The notes: generated by a model not told the origin, from the letters alone. A stretch of DNA of 64,000 nucleotides from Variovorax paradoxus_P (GCF_050627025.1 NZ_CP192472.1), one strand, 5' to 3'; counted from the stretch's first letter, positions 33,268-42,195 are shown. Numbers and translations are program-made.

Positions 33268-33298
33268 AACGCCGTGATTCATTTTGCGGCGTTTTTTT
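33268..33298 (+). terminator. Rho-independent terminator of the urt-fmd operon
   Basis: Stem AACGCCG/CGGCGTT (33268-33274 and 33287-33293) with a 12-base loop is followed by a run of T residues. It stands between fmdB and the next plus-strand gene. Confidence 0.8.
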
Positions 33299-33352
33299 AT
33301 GGGTGTTCGGGATCAAACTTCATCTCACCAACCAACCCATTAGGAGATTGAA

Positions 33353-33703
33353 ATGAATGCCTCGAAGATCCTCGCTGCCGCTGCTCTCTCGCTCCTGGCT
33401 GCTGCCGGTGCGCAAGCAGAAACCTATGAAGGCGTGCTGACTGTGAACTCGGGCGTGTCGCGCTCCGAAGTCGCTCCGCAAGCCGTTGCCGCTGCTCGCG
33501 CCGGCAACCAATACAGCGAAGGCGCCAGCGCCGGCGCACAAGCCTTCACCTCGACCGCCGACCGCTCGGTGATCCAGGCCGAAGCTGTTGCCAAGGCACA
33601 CGACCCGCTGGCAAGCCTCGACCGCCGTGCGTTCTACCGCGACGAAGTGCCGCAAGCCTACAAGAAGCCCAGCGTGTCGTTCACGCGCCAAGCTGGCCTG
33701 TAA
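33353..33703 (+). CDS. Small secreted protein of unknown function
   Basis: This 116-residue protein has a clear signal peptide of about 22 residues ending AQAE and a polar, alanine-rich mature part of some 94 residues with an RRAFYRDEVP segment near the end. I recognise no family with a known role. A TAGGAG site precedes the ATG, and it is flanked by terminators on both sides, so it is a single-gene unit. Codon use is strongly biased (frequent GCC, CGC, AAG), which hints at good expression. Confidence 0.8.
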   Translation: MNASKILAAAALSLLAAAGAQAETYEGVLTVNSGVSRSEVAPQAVAAARAGNQYSEGASAGAQAFTSTADRSVIQAEAVAKAHDPLASLDRRAFYRDEVPQAYKKPSVSFTRQAGL

Positions 33704-33735
33704 GCCGATATCCCGCTGATCAGCGCGCAATGAAG

Positions 33736-33760
33736 AACGGGCCCTCGATGGGCCCGTTTT
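33736..33760. terminator. Bidirectional-looking terminator
   Basis: A 9-bp perfect stem AACGGGCCC/GGGCCCGTT with loop TCGAT (33736-33758) is followed by TT on the plus strand and preceded by AA-rich sequence. It lies between the secreted-protein gene and the convergent beta-glucosidase gene and can serve both. Confidence 0.75.
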
Positions 33761-33801
33761 CCGTTGCTGCAAAAGCTGTCGGAGGCCCCGCGCGGTACGC
33801 A

Positions 33802-36096
33802 TCACTCCCGCGTCAGCGCGAAGCTCTTTCGTATGCCGCCGATGGCCGAAGGCGCCACCCACAAATCGAATTCGCCGGGTTCGACGGTCGGCTTCATGTC
33901 TCGGCCGATGAACTTCAGGTCTTCGGCGCCAAGCGTGAACTCCACCACCTTCGATGCGCCCGGCTCGATGCGCACCTTTTGAAAGTTCTTGAGCTCTCGC
34001 ACCGGCCGCGTCACGCTGGCGGCGCGTTCGGCGGTGTATAGCTGCACGACTTCCTCGGCCTCGCGCTGGCCGGTGTTGGTTACCGTGGCGCGCACGCGCA
34101 GGGTGCTGCCAATCGGCAGCCTGTCGCGGCTGAGTTCGACGCCGTCGTAGCGCACGGGCGCATAGCCGATGCCATATCCGAAGGGGTAGAGCGCCTGGTT
34201 CGTGGTGTCCACGTAGCGGGTCTTGAAAGCCATGGCCTGGTCGTTGTCGGGCAGCGGGCGACCGGTGCGCTTCTGGCCGTAGTAGAACGGCACCTGTCCC
34301 GAGGTTTGCGGAAAGCTCACCGGCAGCCGGCCCGACGGATTGAAGTCGCCGAACAGCACGTCCGCAATGGCGGAGCCCGTCTGCACGCCCAGAAACCAGG
34401 TGACAAGAATCGCGTCGGCATTGCGCACCGCGCCCCGCAGCGCCATTGCGCGGCCGTTGCTTAGCAGCACGACCACGGGCTTGCCTGCAGCGGCCACCGC
34501 CTCGGCCAAGTCTTGCTGCGCCTGGGGAAGGCCGATATCGGTGCGTGAACGGGCCTCACCCGACATGAGCTGGCCTTCACCGACGGCGAGCACCACGACG
34601 TCGGCGTCGCGCGCGGCGGCCACCGCGGCCTCGATGCCGCCCGCCAGCGGCGTATCGATGCCCGAGCCGCGCACCACGGTCAAGGCGCCAGGGTAGCGCA
34701 GCGCGGCACGCAGGCCGTCTTCGATGCCTACAGGGGCCGATTGGCCCGGAAACAGGCTCCAGGCGCCGAGCAGGTCTTGCGTGCCCGAGCCGAAGGGTCC
34801 GATCAACGCGATCTTCTTGCCCGACTTGGGCAGCGGCAGCACGGCGCGCTGGTTCTTCAGCATCACGATGGAACGGCGTGCGTCCTCGCGCGCCAGCGCA
34901 ATGTGCTCGGGGTTTTCTGCGCGGTCGTGTGCCGGCGGACCGTCGAGCCCGCGAAACGGATGGTCGAACAAGCCGAGCTTCTGCTTGACCCACAGCACGC
35001 GGCGCACCGCGTCGTCCAGACGCGCCATCGGCACCTCGCCAGAGGCGACGAGTTCGGGCAGGTAGCGCATGTAGAGGCCGCTCTGCATGCTGACATCGGT
35101 ACCCGCCAGGAACGACTGCTTGGCGGCTTCGCGGCCATTCGCGGCGTAGCCATGCGCAATCAGCTCTTCGTCGGCGGTGTAGTCCGAAACCACGAAGCCC
35201 TTGAACTTCCACTCGTCGCGCAGCACGCCGGTCAGCAGCGCGGGGTTGGCAATCGAAGGAATGCCGGAGATTTCATTGAACGCGCTCATGACCGAGAGCG
35301 CACCCGCGTCCAGCGCGGCGCGGAACGGCGGCAGGTACACCTGGCGCAGCGTGCGTTCGGAAATATCGGTGGCTGCATAGTCGAGCCCGCCCTCGGCGGC
35401 GCCGTAGGCCGCAAAGTGCTTGGGCGTGGCCAGCAATGCGTCGCCGCGCGAAAGGTCGTTGCCCTGGAAGCCGCGCACGCGCGCCGCTGCGAAGAGGTTG
35501 GCCAGGTATACGTCTTCGCCCGCGCCTTCGATGCCGCGGCCCCAGCGCGCATCGCGTGCAATGTCGACCATGGGTGCAAAGGTCCAGCGAAAGCCGTCGG
35601 CGCTGGCTTCCACCGCCGCGGCGCGCGCGGTGCGCTCGGCCAGTTCGGGCTCCCAGCTAGCGGCCTCTGCCAGGGGCATGGGGAAGATGGTGCGAAAGCC
35701 GTGGATCACGTCGGCACCGTAGAGCAGCGGAATGCCCAGGCGCGATTCGCGCACGGCCACCTCTTGCAGCACGCGCTTGCGCTCCAGCCCCTGGTTGTTG
35801 AACAGGCCCGTGAGCCGGCCGGCGCGCACGTCGTCTATCTCTTGCTGCGCATTGCGTTGCGCGGCCTGGGGGTTGCCGGGAATGTTGGTGTCGGCGGGAC
35901 CATAGAGGCTGAGCTGGCCCACCTTCTCTTCGACCGTCATGCGGGCGACCAGCGAGTCGATACGCGCGTCGGCGCCTTGTGGCCCTGCGGGAGGGGTTGC
36001 AGGGGCCCTCTGCGAGACGGGGGTGACGGCGGAAACGGGAGAGAGAAAACAGGCCAGGCCCAGCAGGGCCGCCATGGCGGGGGTTCGAACGTGCAT
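33802..36096 (-). CDS. bglX: Glycoside hydrolase family 3 beta-glucosidase, secreted
   Basis: This 764-residue protein has a signal peptide (MHVRTPAMAALLGL, cleavage near SVSA), a GH3 N-terminal barrel with KHFAAYGA and the catalytic nucleophile Asp305 in VSDYTADEE, a GH3 C-terminal sandwich domain with GEARSRTDIGLP, and a fibronectin-III-like C-terminal domain. That is the BglX layout, acting on beta-glucosides in the periplasm. I chose the ATG at 36096, which starts directly with the signal peptide; an upstream TTG at 36117 would add seven charged residues. It stands alone, convergent with the small secreted protein. Confidence 0.92.
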   Translation of the reverse strand: MHVRTPAMAALLGLACFLSPVSAVTPVSQRAPATPPAGPQGADARIDSLVARMTVEEKVGQLSLYGPADTNIPGNPQAAQRNAQQEIDDVRAGRLTGLFNNQGLERKRVLQEVAVRESRLGIPLLYGADVIHGFRTIFPMPLAEAASWEPELAERTARAAAVEASADGFRWTFAPMVDIARDARWGRGIEGAGEDVYLANLFAAARVRGFQGNDLSRGDALLATPKHFAAYGAAEGGLDYAATDISERTLRQVYLPPFRAALDAGALSVMSAFNEISGIPSIANPALLTGVLRDEWKFKGFVVSDYTADEELIAHGYAANGREAAKQSFLAGTDVSMQSGLYMRYLPELVASGEVPMARLDDAVRRVLWVKQKLGLFDHPFRGLDGPPAHDRAENPEHIALAREDARRSIVMLKNQRAVLPLPKSGKKIALIGPFGSGTQDLLGAWSLFPGQSAPVGIEDGLRAALRYPGALTVVRGSGIDTPLAGGIEAAVAAARDADVVVLAVGEGQLMSGEARSRTDIGLPQAQQDLAEAVAAAGKPVVVLLSNGRAMALRGAVRNADAILVTWFLGVQTGSAIADVLFGDFNPSGRLPVSFPQTSGQVPFYYGQKRTGRPLPDNDQAMAFKTRYVDTTNQALYPFGYGIGYAPVRYDGVELSRDRLPIGSTLRVRATVTNTGQREAEEVVQLYTAERAASVTRPVRELKNFQKVRIEPGASKVVEFTLGAEDLKFIGRDMKPTVEPGEFDLWVAPSAIGGIRKSFALTRE

Positions 36097-36148
36097 GGCC
36101 CGCCATTCTCGTGCCAAAGCCTGACCGCATGGAACGGGCGGTCTTTGG

Positions 36149-36173
36149 AGCTGTTACACCCGGTTTAACAGCT
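36149..36173. promoter_or_regulatory. 8-bp inverted repeat upstream of bglX
   Basis: AGCTGTTA and TAACAGCT are perfect reverse complements with a 9-base spacer, 53 bases upstream of the bglX start. It has no T-run on either strand, so it fits an operator better than a terminator. Confidence 0.35.
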
Positions 36174-36194
36174 GTTGTCCGTTGGCCCGGCGGC

Positions 36195-37421
36195 TCAGTC
36201 GCCGCCCAGTTGCAAGCGGCTGGGCAGGCGTTTTTCAATCGCGAACTTCAGCAGCGCGGCCGAGCGGAAGATGCCGTGCGCGAACTTGCCGTAGGGCAGG
36301 GTAAGAAAGAGCGCCATCACCACGCCCAGGTGCACCGCGAGAAGCAGCGCCATGAAGGCGCTGTCGCGCCAGGCAAGCAGCGCAAGCCCCGAGAGGCTGG
36401 TGAGCAGCAGCAGCGCGATGAAGCCGCGGTCCATCGGCCGCTGGGCAATGTCGCCGTGCGCGGCGCTGCGCCGCAGGTTCATCCACAGCAGGCCCGCCGG
36501 GCCGGCCACCAGGCCGATGCCGCCCACGGTGCCCAGCAGCACGGGCAGGCTGGTGAGTGCATAGGGCGCTTGCAGGCCGAGCAGGTAGTGATACAGCGTT
36601 GCCACGCAGGTGGAGGCGAAGCACAGCATGAAGCCGTAGAAGGTGAAGTGATGAAAGCGCCTGCGCCAGAGAGTGAAGCGGTCGTCTTCGTTGTTGCAGC
36701 CTTCGCCGTGGCCGCCGTCCAGGTACTTGAGGCTCAGCACGTCTCGCGTCGCCTCGGCGCTTGCCGCGGCGCGCACCCCGGCAAGGTCGGCGGGCGCATT
36801 CTCTTGTGCCGGCGACACCTCGCGCCAGAACCGGCGCGTGCCCATGCCCAGCGCGAACACCACGAAACCGAAGACCGCACCGAACACCAATGCCAGGAAG
36901 TTGTGCGGAAAGATTGCGTAGAAATTGCCCGCGAGCGGTTCGTGCAGCAAGGCGCCCGTTGCCGCTACCGCCAGCACCAGGAACAGCGCGAGGCCGGCGG
37001 CCAAAGCGAGCGCCACGGTAAGGCCGGCTCTCTTGTACAGCGCGCCCATGGCGGGCGGCCAGGCGTAGTCGTGGTATGTCTGCATGCGCACCCGCGCCAT
37101 GGCCTGCGGCACATTCACCGCAAACTCGTGCGGCGGGGCATATTGGCAGGCATGCAGGCAAGAACCGCAGTTGTGGCAAAGGTTGGCAAGGTAGTGCGTG
37201 TCGGCCTTGCCGAACTCGAGCTGCCGAGTCATTGCAGGAAACACGGCGCAAAAGCCTTCGCAGTAGCGGCATGCATTGCAGATCTGCAGGATGCGCGCAA
37301 CTTCGCCCTCGTGTGCTGCAAGCGGCAGGGCGGGGCGAATCGGAATCACGCGTGCCGAGGCGCTGCCGATGCCGTCGGCATCGGCCCTGGCGCGCGCAAC
37401 GAGATCAGTGAACTGCTGCAA
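36195..37421 (-). CDS. tcuB: Tricarballylate utilisation protein TcuB (4Fe-4S, membrane)
   Basis: This 408-residue protein has two 4Fe-4S cysteine clusters in its N-terminal 110 residues (CNACRYCEGFC and CHNCGSCLHAC) and about six membrane helices after residue 130. TcuB reoxidises the TcuA flavin and passes electrons to the quinone pool. I chose a TTG start at 37421 because GGAGG (37432-37428) sits exactly 6 bases before it; that start overlaps tcuA by 17 bases. An ATG at 37463 is the alternative but would overlap by 59 bases and has no ribosome-binding site. Confidence 0.88.
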   Translation of the reverse strand: MQQFTDLVARARADADGIGSASARVIPIRPALPLAAHEGEVARILQICNACRYCEGFCAVFPAMTRQLEFGKADTHYLANLCHNCGSCLHACQYAPPHEFAVNVPQAMARVRMQTYHDYAWPPAMGALYKRAGLTVALALAAGLALFLVLAVAATGALLHEPLAGNFYAIFPHNFLALVFGAVFGFVVFALGMGTRRFWREVSPAQENAPADLAGVRAAASAEATRDVLSLKYLDGGHGEGCNNEDDRFTLWRRRFHHFTFYGFMLCFASTCVATLYHYLLGLQAPYALTSLPVLLGTVGGIGLVAGPAGLLWMNLRRSAAHGDIAQRPMDRGFIALLLLTSLSGLALLAWRDSAFMALLLAVHLGVVMALFLTLPYGKFAHGIFRSAALLKFAIEKRLPSRLQLGGD

Positions 37422-38832
37422 GGCGGGCCTCCGAAAATTTTCGTGCAAAGGCCTTGGCTGCATTGGCCGCCTGCGTACCCGCAATGCGGCCGAAGGCCGT
37501 GCCGATGCTCATGCCCACGCCGGCCGTGTAGCCCTTGCCCAGCACGTTGCCGGCCATCATTTCGCCGGCCACGAACAGGTTGGGGCTGGGCCGGCCGCCA
37601 AAGCGCACCGCCGCCGTTTCGTCGACCTTCAGGCCCAGGTAGGTGAAGGTGATGCCGGGCCGCACCGGGTAGGCGTAGAAGGGTGCGGTGTCGATCGGGC
37701 GCGCCCAGTGTGTCTTGGCGGGGGCAATGCCCTCGGTGTGGCAGTCGTCCAAAGCTGTGTGGTCGAAGCGGCCTACGCGGCAGGCGGCGTTGTAGCCCTG
37801 CACGGTGTGCTCGAAGGCAGCCTGGTCAAGGCCGATGGCTTGTGCAAGTTCGCCCAGCGTGTTGGCCCTGGTGCCGGGGAACACCGGTGGCATGAAGCGG
37901 CCCACGGCCTTCTGGTCGATGATCGACCACGCAATTTGCCCCGGCTGCTGCGCCACCAGCCGGCCCCAGATGGCATAGCGCTTGGGCCAGAAATCTTCGC
38001 CCTCGTCGTAGAAGCGCCTTGCCTCGCGGTTGACCACCACGCCTAGCGAGACACAGTCGATGCGCGTGCAGATGCCGCCGTCGTACAGCGGTGCGCGCGC
38101 GTCGATGGCCACCATGTGGCCCTGCGACGGATCGCCGATGCTGTCGGCGCCGGCTTCGATCATGTGCTTGAGCAGCACGCCCCGGTTGAAGCGCGTACCG
38201 CGGATCAGAAAGTTGTCGGCAGGCCATTCGCCATGCTCGTTCTGGCCCCAGGCCTCGCGCAGCCATTCGCGGTTCGATTCGAAGCCGCCCGCGGCCAGCA
38301 CGCAGCTCCTGCCCTCGATGCGCTGGCCGGCCTCTGTGCGAACCGCCACGAAGCGTTCGCCGTCGAGTTCTACCGAGGCCACGGGCGTCTCGTAGCGAAT
38401 CTGCACACCCAGCCGCTCGGCGCTGCGGTAGTAGGCGTTGACCAGCGCCTTGCCGCCGCCCATGAAGAACGCGTTGGTTCGCGCCACATGCAACGCGCCG
38501 GAGAGCGGCGGCTGAAAGTGCACGCCGTGGCTTCGCATCCAGTCGCGGCAGCTGGAAGAAGCGCGAATCACCAGGCGTGCCAAGTGCTCGTCGGTGAGGC
38601 CGCCCGTCACCTTCAGCAGGTCTTGCCAGTACTCTTCTTCAGGGTAGGCTTCGACCAGCACGTCCTGCGGCGCGTCGTGCATGCAGCGCAGGTTGCGGGT
38701 GTGCTGCGAATTGCCGCCGCGCCATTCCTTGGGCGAGGCTTCGAGCAGCAGCACCGAAGCGCCGGCTTCGCGTGCCATCAGCGCGGCGCACAGCGCCGCA
38801 TTGCCGCCGCCGACAACCAGTACATCTATCAC
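37405..38832 (-). CDS. tcuA: FAD-dependent tricarballylate dehydrogenase TcuA
   Basis: This 475-residue flavoprotein belongs to the fumarate reductase/succinate dehydrogenase flavin family: an N-terminal GGGNAAL FAD motif (residues 8-14), ASPKEWRGGNSQHTRN in the usual capping position, and a C-terminal AGEMMAGNVLGKGYTAG FAD block. It oxidises tricarballylate to cis-aconitate. It begins with GTG after an AAGGAGA site. It is translated together with TcuB, and a LysR regulator gene lies 78 bases upstream. Confidence 0.9.
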   Translation of the reverse strand: MIDVLVVGGGNAALCAALMAREAGASVLLLEASPKEWRGGNSQHTRNLRCMHDAPQDVLVEAYPEEEYWQDLLKVTGGLTDEHLARLVIRASSSCRDWMRSHGVHFQPPLSGALHVARTNAFFMGGGKALVNAYYRSAERLGVQIRYETPVASVELDGERFVAVRTEAGQRIEGRSCVLAAGGFESNREWLREAWGQNEHGEWPADNFLIRGTRFNRGVLLKHMIEAGADSIGDPSQGHMVAIDARAPLYDGGICTRIDCVSLGVVVNREARRFYDEGEDFWPKRYAIWGRLVAQQPGQIAWSIIDQKAVGRFMPPVFPGTRANTLGELAQAIGLDQAAFEHTVQGYNAACRVGRFDHTALDDCHTEGIAPAKTHWARPIDTAPFYAYPVRPGITFTYLGLKVDETAAVRFGGRPSPNLFVAGEMMAGNVLGKGYTAGVGMSIGTAFGRIAGTQAANAAKAFARKFSEARLAAVH

Positions 38833-38910
38833 TCGTGGGGTCTCCTTGGAATGCAGGAGACTTTACGCAGCAGACCCTTCAGGCGAAAGGCCGATCGAGG
38901 CAACGGGTGT

Positions 38911-39837
38911 TCAGTTTTCGAGAAGACTGGCACCGGCCCAGCGGCCTTCGCGCACCAGGGCGCGAGCGGTGTCCGCAAGCACCACGCGCGCGGCGAGCGC
39001 GGCGGGCGAAAGCTCGTCGTCCGACAGGCTGACGAGCAGGTTGCGGCGGCCCACGTGCGCATCGCTGATCTGCGTGAGCCGCAGGTCGTCGCGGTCGTGC
39101 CTGGCGGTGGCGGCGCCCGGCTGGATCGTGGCGCCGTGGCCTGCGCGCACCGCGTCCATCAACAGCGCCAGGCCGTCGACCTCGGCGACGATGCGGGGCG
39201 AAATGCGGGCCCGCGCAAAGGCCGCCATGAGCGTGGCGCGCAAGCCGTGGCTGCCGCTGGGCAGTATGAGCGGCAGGCCGGCCAGCTGCGACAGCCGCAC
39301 CTTGGTGCCCGGCGGGCGCTTGGCGAGGTTCGGCGATGCAATCACGAACAGCTTTTCCGCCAGCAGCGGCAGCACGCTCCAGCGCCGCGGCGTGTCGGTC
39401 TGGAACAGCACGGCCAGGTCGAGCTGGCGCGCATGCAGCATGGTGGTGAGGTGGCCCGAGAGCGCCTCGACCATGTGCAGCCGCACCTCGGGGTAGCGCT
39501 CTTGCATGGCGCGCATCAGCGGCACGCCGAGCACCGTGGCCGTGGTGGGCGCAAGGCCCACACTCACGTGCCCCGAAAGGCGTGCCTGCTGCGCCGCGCG
39601 CACGGCGTCGTCGGCATGCCGCAGCGTGAGCTGCGCCTGGTGCAAGAAGGCCATGCCGGCATCGGTGGGTACCACGCCGGTCGAGCTGCGCTGCAGCAGC
39701 CGCGTCGAAAGCTCGCCTTCGAGCCGGCTGATCTGCTGGCTGAGCGCCGAGGTGACCACGCCCAGCTCGACGGCAGCGCGGCCCATGCTGCGGAGTTCGC
39801 AGACCTTGACGAAGTAGCGCAGTTGCCTCAGTTCCAT
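38911..39837 (-). CDS. LysR-family regulator, probable TcuR
   Basis: This 308-residue protein has the N-terminal winged helix-turn-helix (MELRQLRYFVKVCELRSMGR then VTSALSQQISRLE) and a periplasmic-binding-like sensor domain from about residue 90. Its gene sits just before tcuA on the same strand, as the tcuR regulator does in known tricarballylate clusters, so it probably controls tcuAB. It follows the BASS transporter gene by 7 bases and may be co-transcribed with it. Confidence 0.88.
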   Translation of the reverse strand: MELRQLRYFVKVCELRSMGRAAVELGVVTSALSQQISRLEGELSTRLLQRSSTGVVPTDAGMAFLHQAQLTLRHADDAVRAAQQARLSGHVSVGLAPTTATVLGVPLMRAMQERYPEVRLHMVEALSGHLTTMLHARQLDLAVLFQTDTPRRWSVLPLLAEKLFVIASPNLAKRPPGTKVRLSQLAGLPLILPSGSHGLRATLMAAFARARISPRIVAEVDGLALLMDAVRAGHGATIQPGAATARHDRDDLRLTQISDAHVGRRNLLVSLSDDELSPAALAARVVLADTARALVREGRWAGASLLEN

Positions 39838-39844
39838 GCCCGCA

Positions 39845-40723
39845 TCATCGCGCAGGCATGGCCACCGGTTGCCGCCCGCGCACCAGCAACCAGCCGAACA
39901 GCGGGGCCGTGATGTACATCACCACCGCATAGATGGCGGCCGGCAGCGCAAGCTCAAAGCTGCCGAGCACGCTCACCGCGATGAAGATGGCGAGTGCGGA
40001 GTTGTGGATGCCGATCTCGTAGCTGATGGCCGTGGCCAGGGGCTTGTCCAGGCCCGCGGCGCGGCTCAGGTAGTAGCCTGCAAACTGGCTCAGCAGGTTG
40101 AACAGCAGCACCGGCAGGCCGATTTCCGCGAATGTAGCGGTTATGTTCTTCCACTCGTTTGCAAGGGCCAGCACCGTAACCACCGCGAGCACCACGGCGC
40201 TGAAGATCTTGATCGGCTTTTCCATGCGCGCCGCGAAGCCGGGCTTGCGCGAGGCCGCGAACATGCCGATAGCCACCGGCACCAGCACGATGGCGATCAC
40301 CTCGACCAGCTTGCGCGTTTGCAGCGGCACCAACTGGCCGCTTTGCGCAAAGTGCCCGATGGCCCAATTGGCAACGAGCGGCAGCGTGATGATCGACAGC
40401 AGCGTGTTCACCGCCGTGAGCGAGATGTTCATGGCCACGTTGCCGCCGAACAGGTGCGAAAACAGGCTGGCCGCAATGCCGCCCGGCGATGCCGCGAGCA
40501 GCATCAAGCCAACGGCGAAAACCGGCGACAGCCCAAAGCCCACGATGATGGCGCAGCAGGCGAGCGGCAGTCCGACGATCTGCAGCGCGAGCGCGATGGT
40601 CACCGCCTTGGGATGATCGAGGAGCCGCATGAAGTCTTCCGGCGAAAGCGAAAGGCCAAGCCCGAACATGATCAGCGCCAGCGCGCCGAAAAAGAACCGG
40701 GTCGCGATGAGCGCATCGTCCAT
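39845..40723 (-). CDS. Bile acid:sodium symporter (BASS) family transporter
   Basis: This 292-residue protein has about nine or ten hydrophobic segments and the BASS pattern, with GLMLLAASPGGIAASLFSHL in the middle and the crossover ISYEIGIHNSALA near residue 235. BASS proteins carry organic anions with sodium. Here it stands where the known tricarballylate cluster has an MFS carrier (TcuC), so it may be the tricarballylate importer; that is inference. A GAGGAGA site precedes the ATG. Confidence 0.85.
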   Translation of the reverse strand: MDDALIATRFFFGALALIMFGLGLSLSPEDFMRLLDHPKAVTIALALQIVGLPLACCAIIVGFGLSPVFAVGLMLLAASPGGIAASLFSHLFGGNVAMNISLTAVNTLLSIITLPLVANWAIGHFAQSGQLVPLQTRKLVEVIAIVLVPVAIGMFAASRKPGFAARMEKPIKIFSAVVLAVVTVLALANEWKNITATFAEIGLPVLLFNLLSQFAGYYLSRAAGLDKPLATAISYEIGIHNSALAIFIAVSVLGSFELALPAAIYAVVMYITAPLFGWLLVRGRQPVAMPAR

Positions 40724-40746
40724 GCTGTCTCCTCTTTCTGGTTCTT

Positions 40747-40791
40747 AAAAAAAAATGGCTGCCGGCACCTGTCGCGCAGGCGCTGGCAGCC
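40747..40791 (-). terminator. Rho-independent terminator after the class II aldolase gene
   Basis: On the minus strand GGCTGCC (40791-40785) and GGCAGCC (40763-40757) pair around a GC-rich loop and are followed by nine T residues (40755-40747). It ends the HD-protein/aldolase operon, just before the BASS gene. Confidence 0.85.
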
Positions 40792-40813
40792 GTGCAAAGC
40801 GGGATCGGCGCGT

Positions 40814-41581
40814 CTACTGCCTGTAGCTGTCGTCGATGCGGTCGAGCTTGCGAATGAGCGACGGCCAGACGAACTGCCCGCCCAGCCCGCCCGTTTGAAC
40901 CTTCATTGCCTGGCCCACGCCTTCGACGATCTTCGGGTTGACCTGCGTGAGCTCGCCGCCGCCCGATTGCGCCGCAATCTGGATCTGGCAGGTGTTTTCG
41001 AAGGTGTACATCGAAAGGAAGGCGTCTGCAATGGTCTTGCCGCAAGTGAGCAGGCCGTGGTTGCGCAGCATCAGGAAATTGGCGTTGCCCATGTCGGCCT
41101 GCAGGCGCGGCTTTTCGTCGTCGCGGAAGGCCACGCCTTCATAGTCGTGATAGGCCAGCGAGGCCAGCACGAAGGTCGATTGCTGGCTGATGGGCAGCAC
41201 GCCGTTCTTCTGCGCGCTCACGGCAATGCCGGCCTTGGTGTGGGTGTGCAGCACGCACTGGATGTCTTCGCGCGCGGCATGCACTGCGCTGTGAATCACG
41301 AAGCCCGCCGGGTTGACGGGGTAGGGCGACTCGATGATCTTGTTGCACTGCTGGTCGACCTTCACCAGGCTGGACGCGGTGATCTCGTCGAACATCAGGC
41401 CGTAGGGGTTGATGAGGAAGTGGTGCTCGGGCCCCGGAATGCGCGCGCTGATGTGCGTGAACACCAGGTCGCTCCAGCCGTAGAGCGCCACCAGCCGGTA
41501 GCAGGCGGCAAGGTCGACACGCAGCTGCCACTCTTCGGCGGAGACGAGCTTCTGGATTTCGGATTGGGAGTTTGCGTTCAT
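40814..41581 (-). CDS. Class II aldolase/adducin-family protein
   Basis: This 255-residue protein has the zinc site of class II aldolases: HTHTKAG gives two histidines, RNHGLLT the third, and LMFDEITASSLVKVD surrounds the catalytic acid. Known relatives cleave fuculose- or ribulose-phosphates, or act as decarboxylases or dehydratases on small hydroxy acids. The ligand set looks intact, so it is probably an enzyme rather than adducin-like. It is 23 bases downstream of the HD-domain gene and ends at a terminator, so the two form an operon. The substrate is unknown. Confidence 0.88.
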   Translation of the reverse strand: MNANSQSEIQKLVSAEEWQLRVDLAACYRLVALYGWSDLVFTHISARIPGPEHHFLINPYGLMFDEITASSLVKVDQQCNKIIESPYPVNPAGFVIHSAVHAAREDIQCVLHTHTKAGIAVSAQKNGVLPISQQSTFVLASLAYHDYEGVAFRDDEKPRLQADMGNANFLMLRNHGLLTCGKTIADAFLSMYTFENTCQIQIAAQSGGGELTQVNPKIVEGVGQAMKVQTGGLGGQFVWPSLIRKLDRIDDSYRQ

Positions 41582-41604
41582 GGTGGTGTGTCCTTTGTCG
41601 GGTA

Positions 41605-42195
41605 TCAGGCGGCGGCCGGCTCTTTCAGCGCGGCCTTGTAGATGCTCTGCTTGGGCTGTGCCATCAGGCGCTGCAGCATGGGCTCGAATTCGCTGATGGG
41701 CAGCGTCTCGGCCTTGGGGTCGAAGGCCGGGTTGTCGTACAGCGCGCAGAACTCGGCCGTGCGCTCGTAGTGCGGGTGGTTCCTGAAGTTGTCGCGCATG
41801 TCGCGGTCCAGCCCGATGTGGTGAAAGAAGTAGTGGCCCTGGAAGATGCCGTGGTGCTGCACCATCCAGTGGTTGGCTTCGCTCACGAAGGGTTTGAGAA
41901 TGGCCGCGGCGATGTCCGGGTGGTTGAAGCTGCCGAGCGTGTCGCCGATGTCGTGCAGCAGCGCGCACACCACGTATTCCTCGTCGCGGCCGTCGCGCAG
42001 TGCGCGGGTCGCGGTTTGCAGCGAATGGGTGTAGCGGTCTACCGGAAAGCCGCCGTAGTCGCCTTCCAGGATTTGCAGGTGCCTGATCACGCGCGCGGGC
42101 AGGCCGCCCGCAAACTGCCTGAACTCGCCGCCAATCAGTTGCCAGTCTTCGCGCGTGCTCTGCTGCATGCTGGTGAAACTCGCCCGTTCGCTCAT
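41605..42195 (-). CDS. HD-domain metalloprotein (phosphohydrolase or PhnZ-like oxygenase)
   Basis: This 196-residue protein has the HD metal-site pattern: His57, His81-Asp82 in LLHDIGD and further histidines at 92, 109 and 114-115. Members are phosphohydrolases or, in the HDIG group linked with PhnZ, diiron oxygenases that cleave organophosphonates. The spacing His57 to His81 is the same as in that oxygenase group, but I cannot check the full ligand set. The start was set at 42195, where GGAGA precedes the ATG; the upstream in-frame segment is in the control region. It is divergent from the Crp-type regulator and heads an operon with the aldolase gene. Confidence 0.85.
   Translation of the reverse strand: MSERASFTSMQQSTREDWQLIGGEFRQFAGGLPARVIRHLQILEGDYGGFPVDRYTHSLQTATRALRDGRDEEYVVCALLHDIGDTLGSFNHPDIAAAILKPFVSEANHWMVQHHGIFQGHYFFHHIGLDRDMRDNFRNHPHYERTAEFCALYDNPAFDPKAETLPISEFEPMLQRLMAQPKQSIYKAALKEPAAA

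Noticed and set aside
36149..36173. Terminator of tcuB
   Set aside because: The inverted repeat lies upstream of bglX and past tcuB in the wrong sense: tcuB ends at 36195 and is read toward it, but neither strand has a T-run after the stem.
37405..37484. Longer TcuB starting at 37463 or 37484
   Set aside because: Neither start has a ribosome-binding site and both overlap tcuA deeply, whereas TTG at 37421 has GGAGG at ideal spacing.
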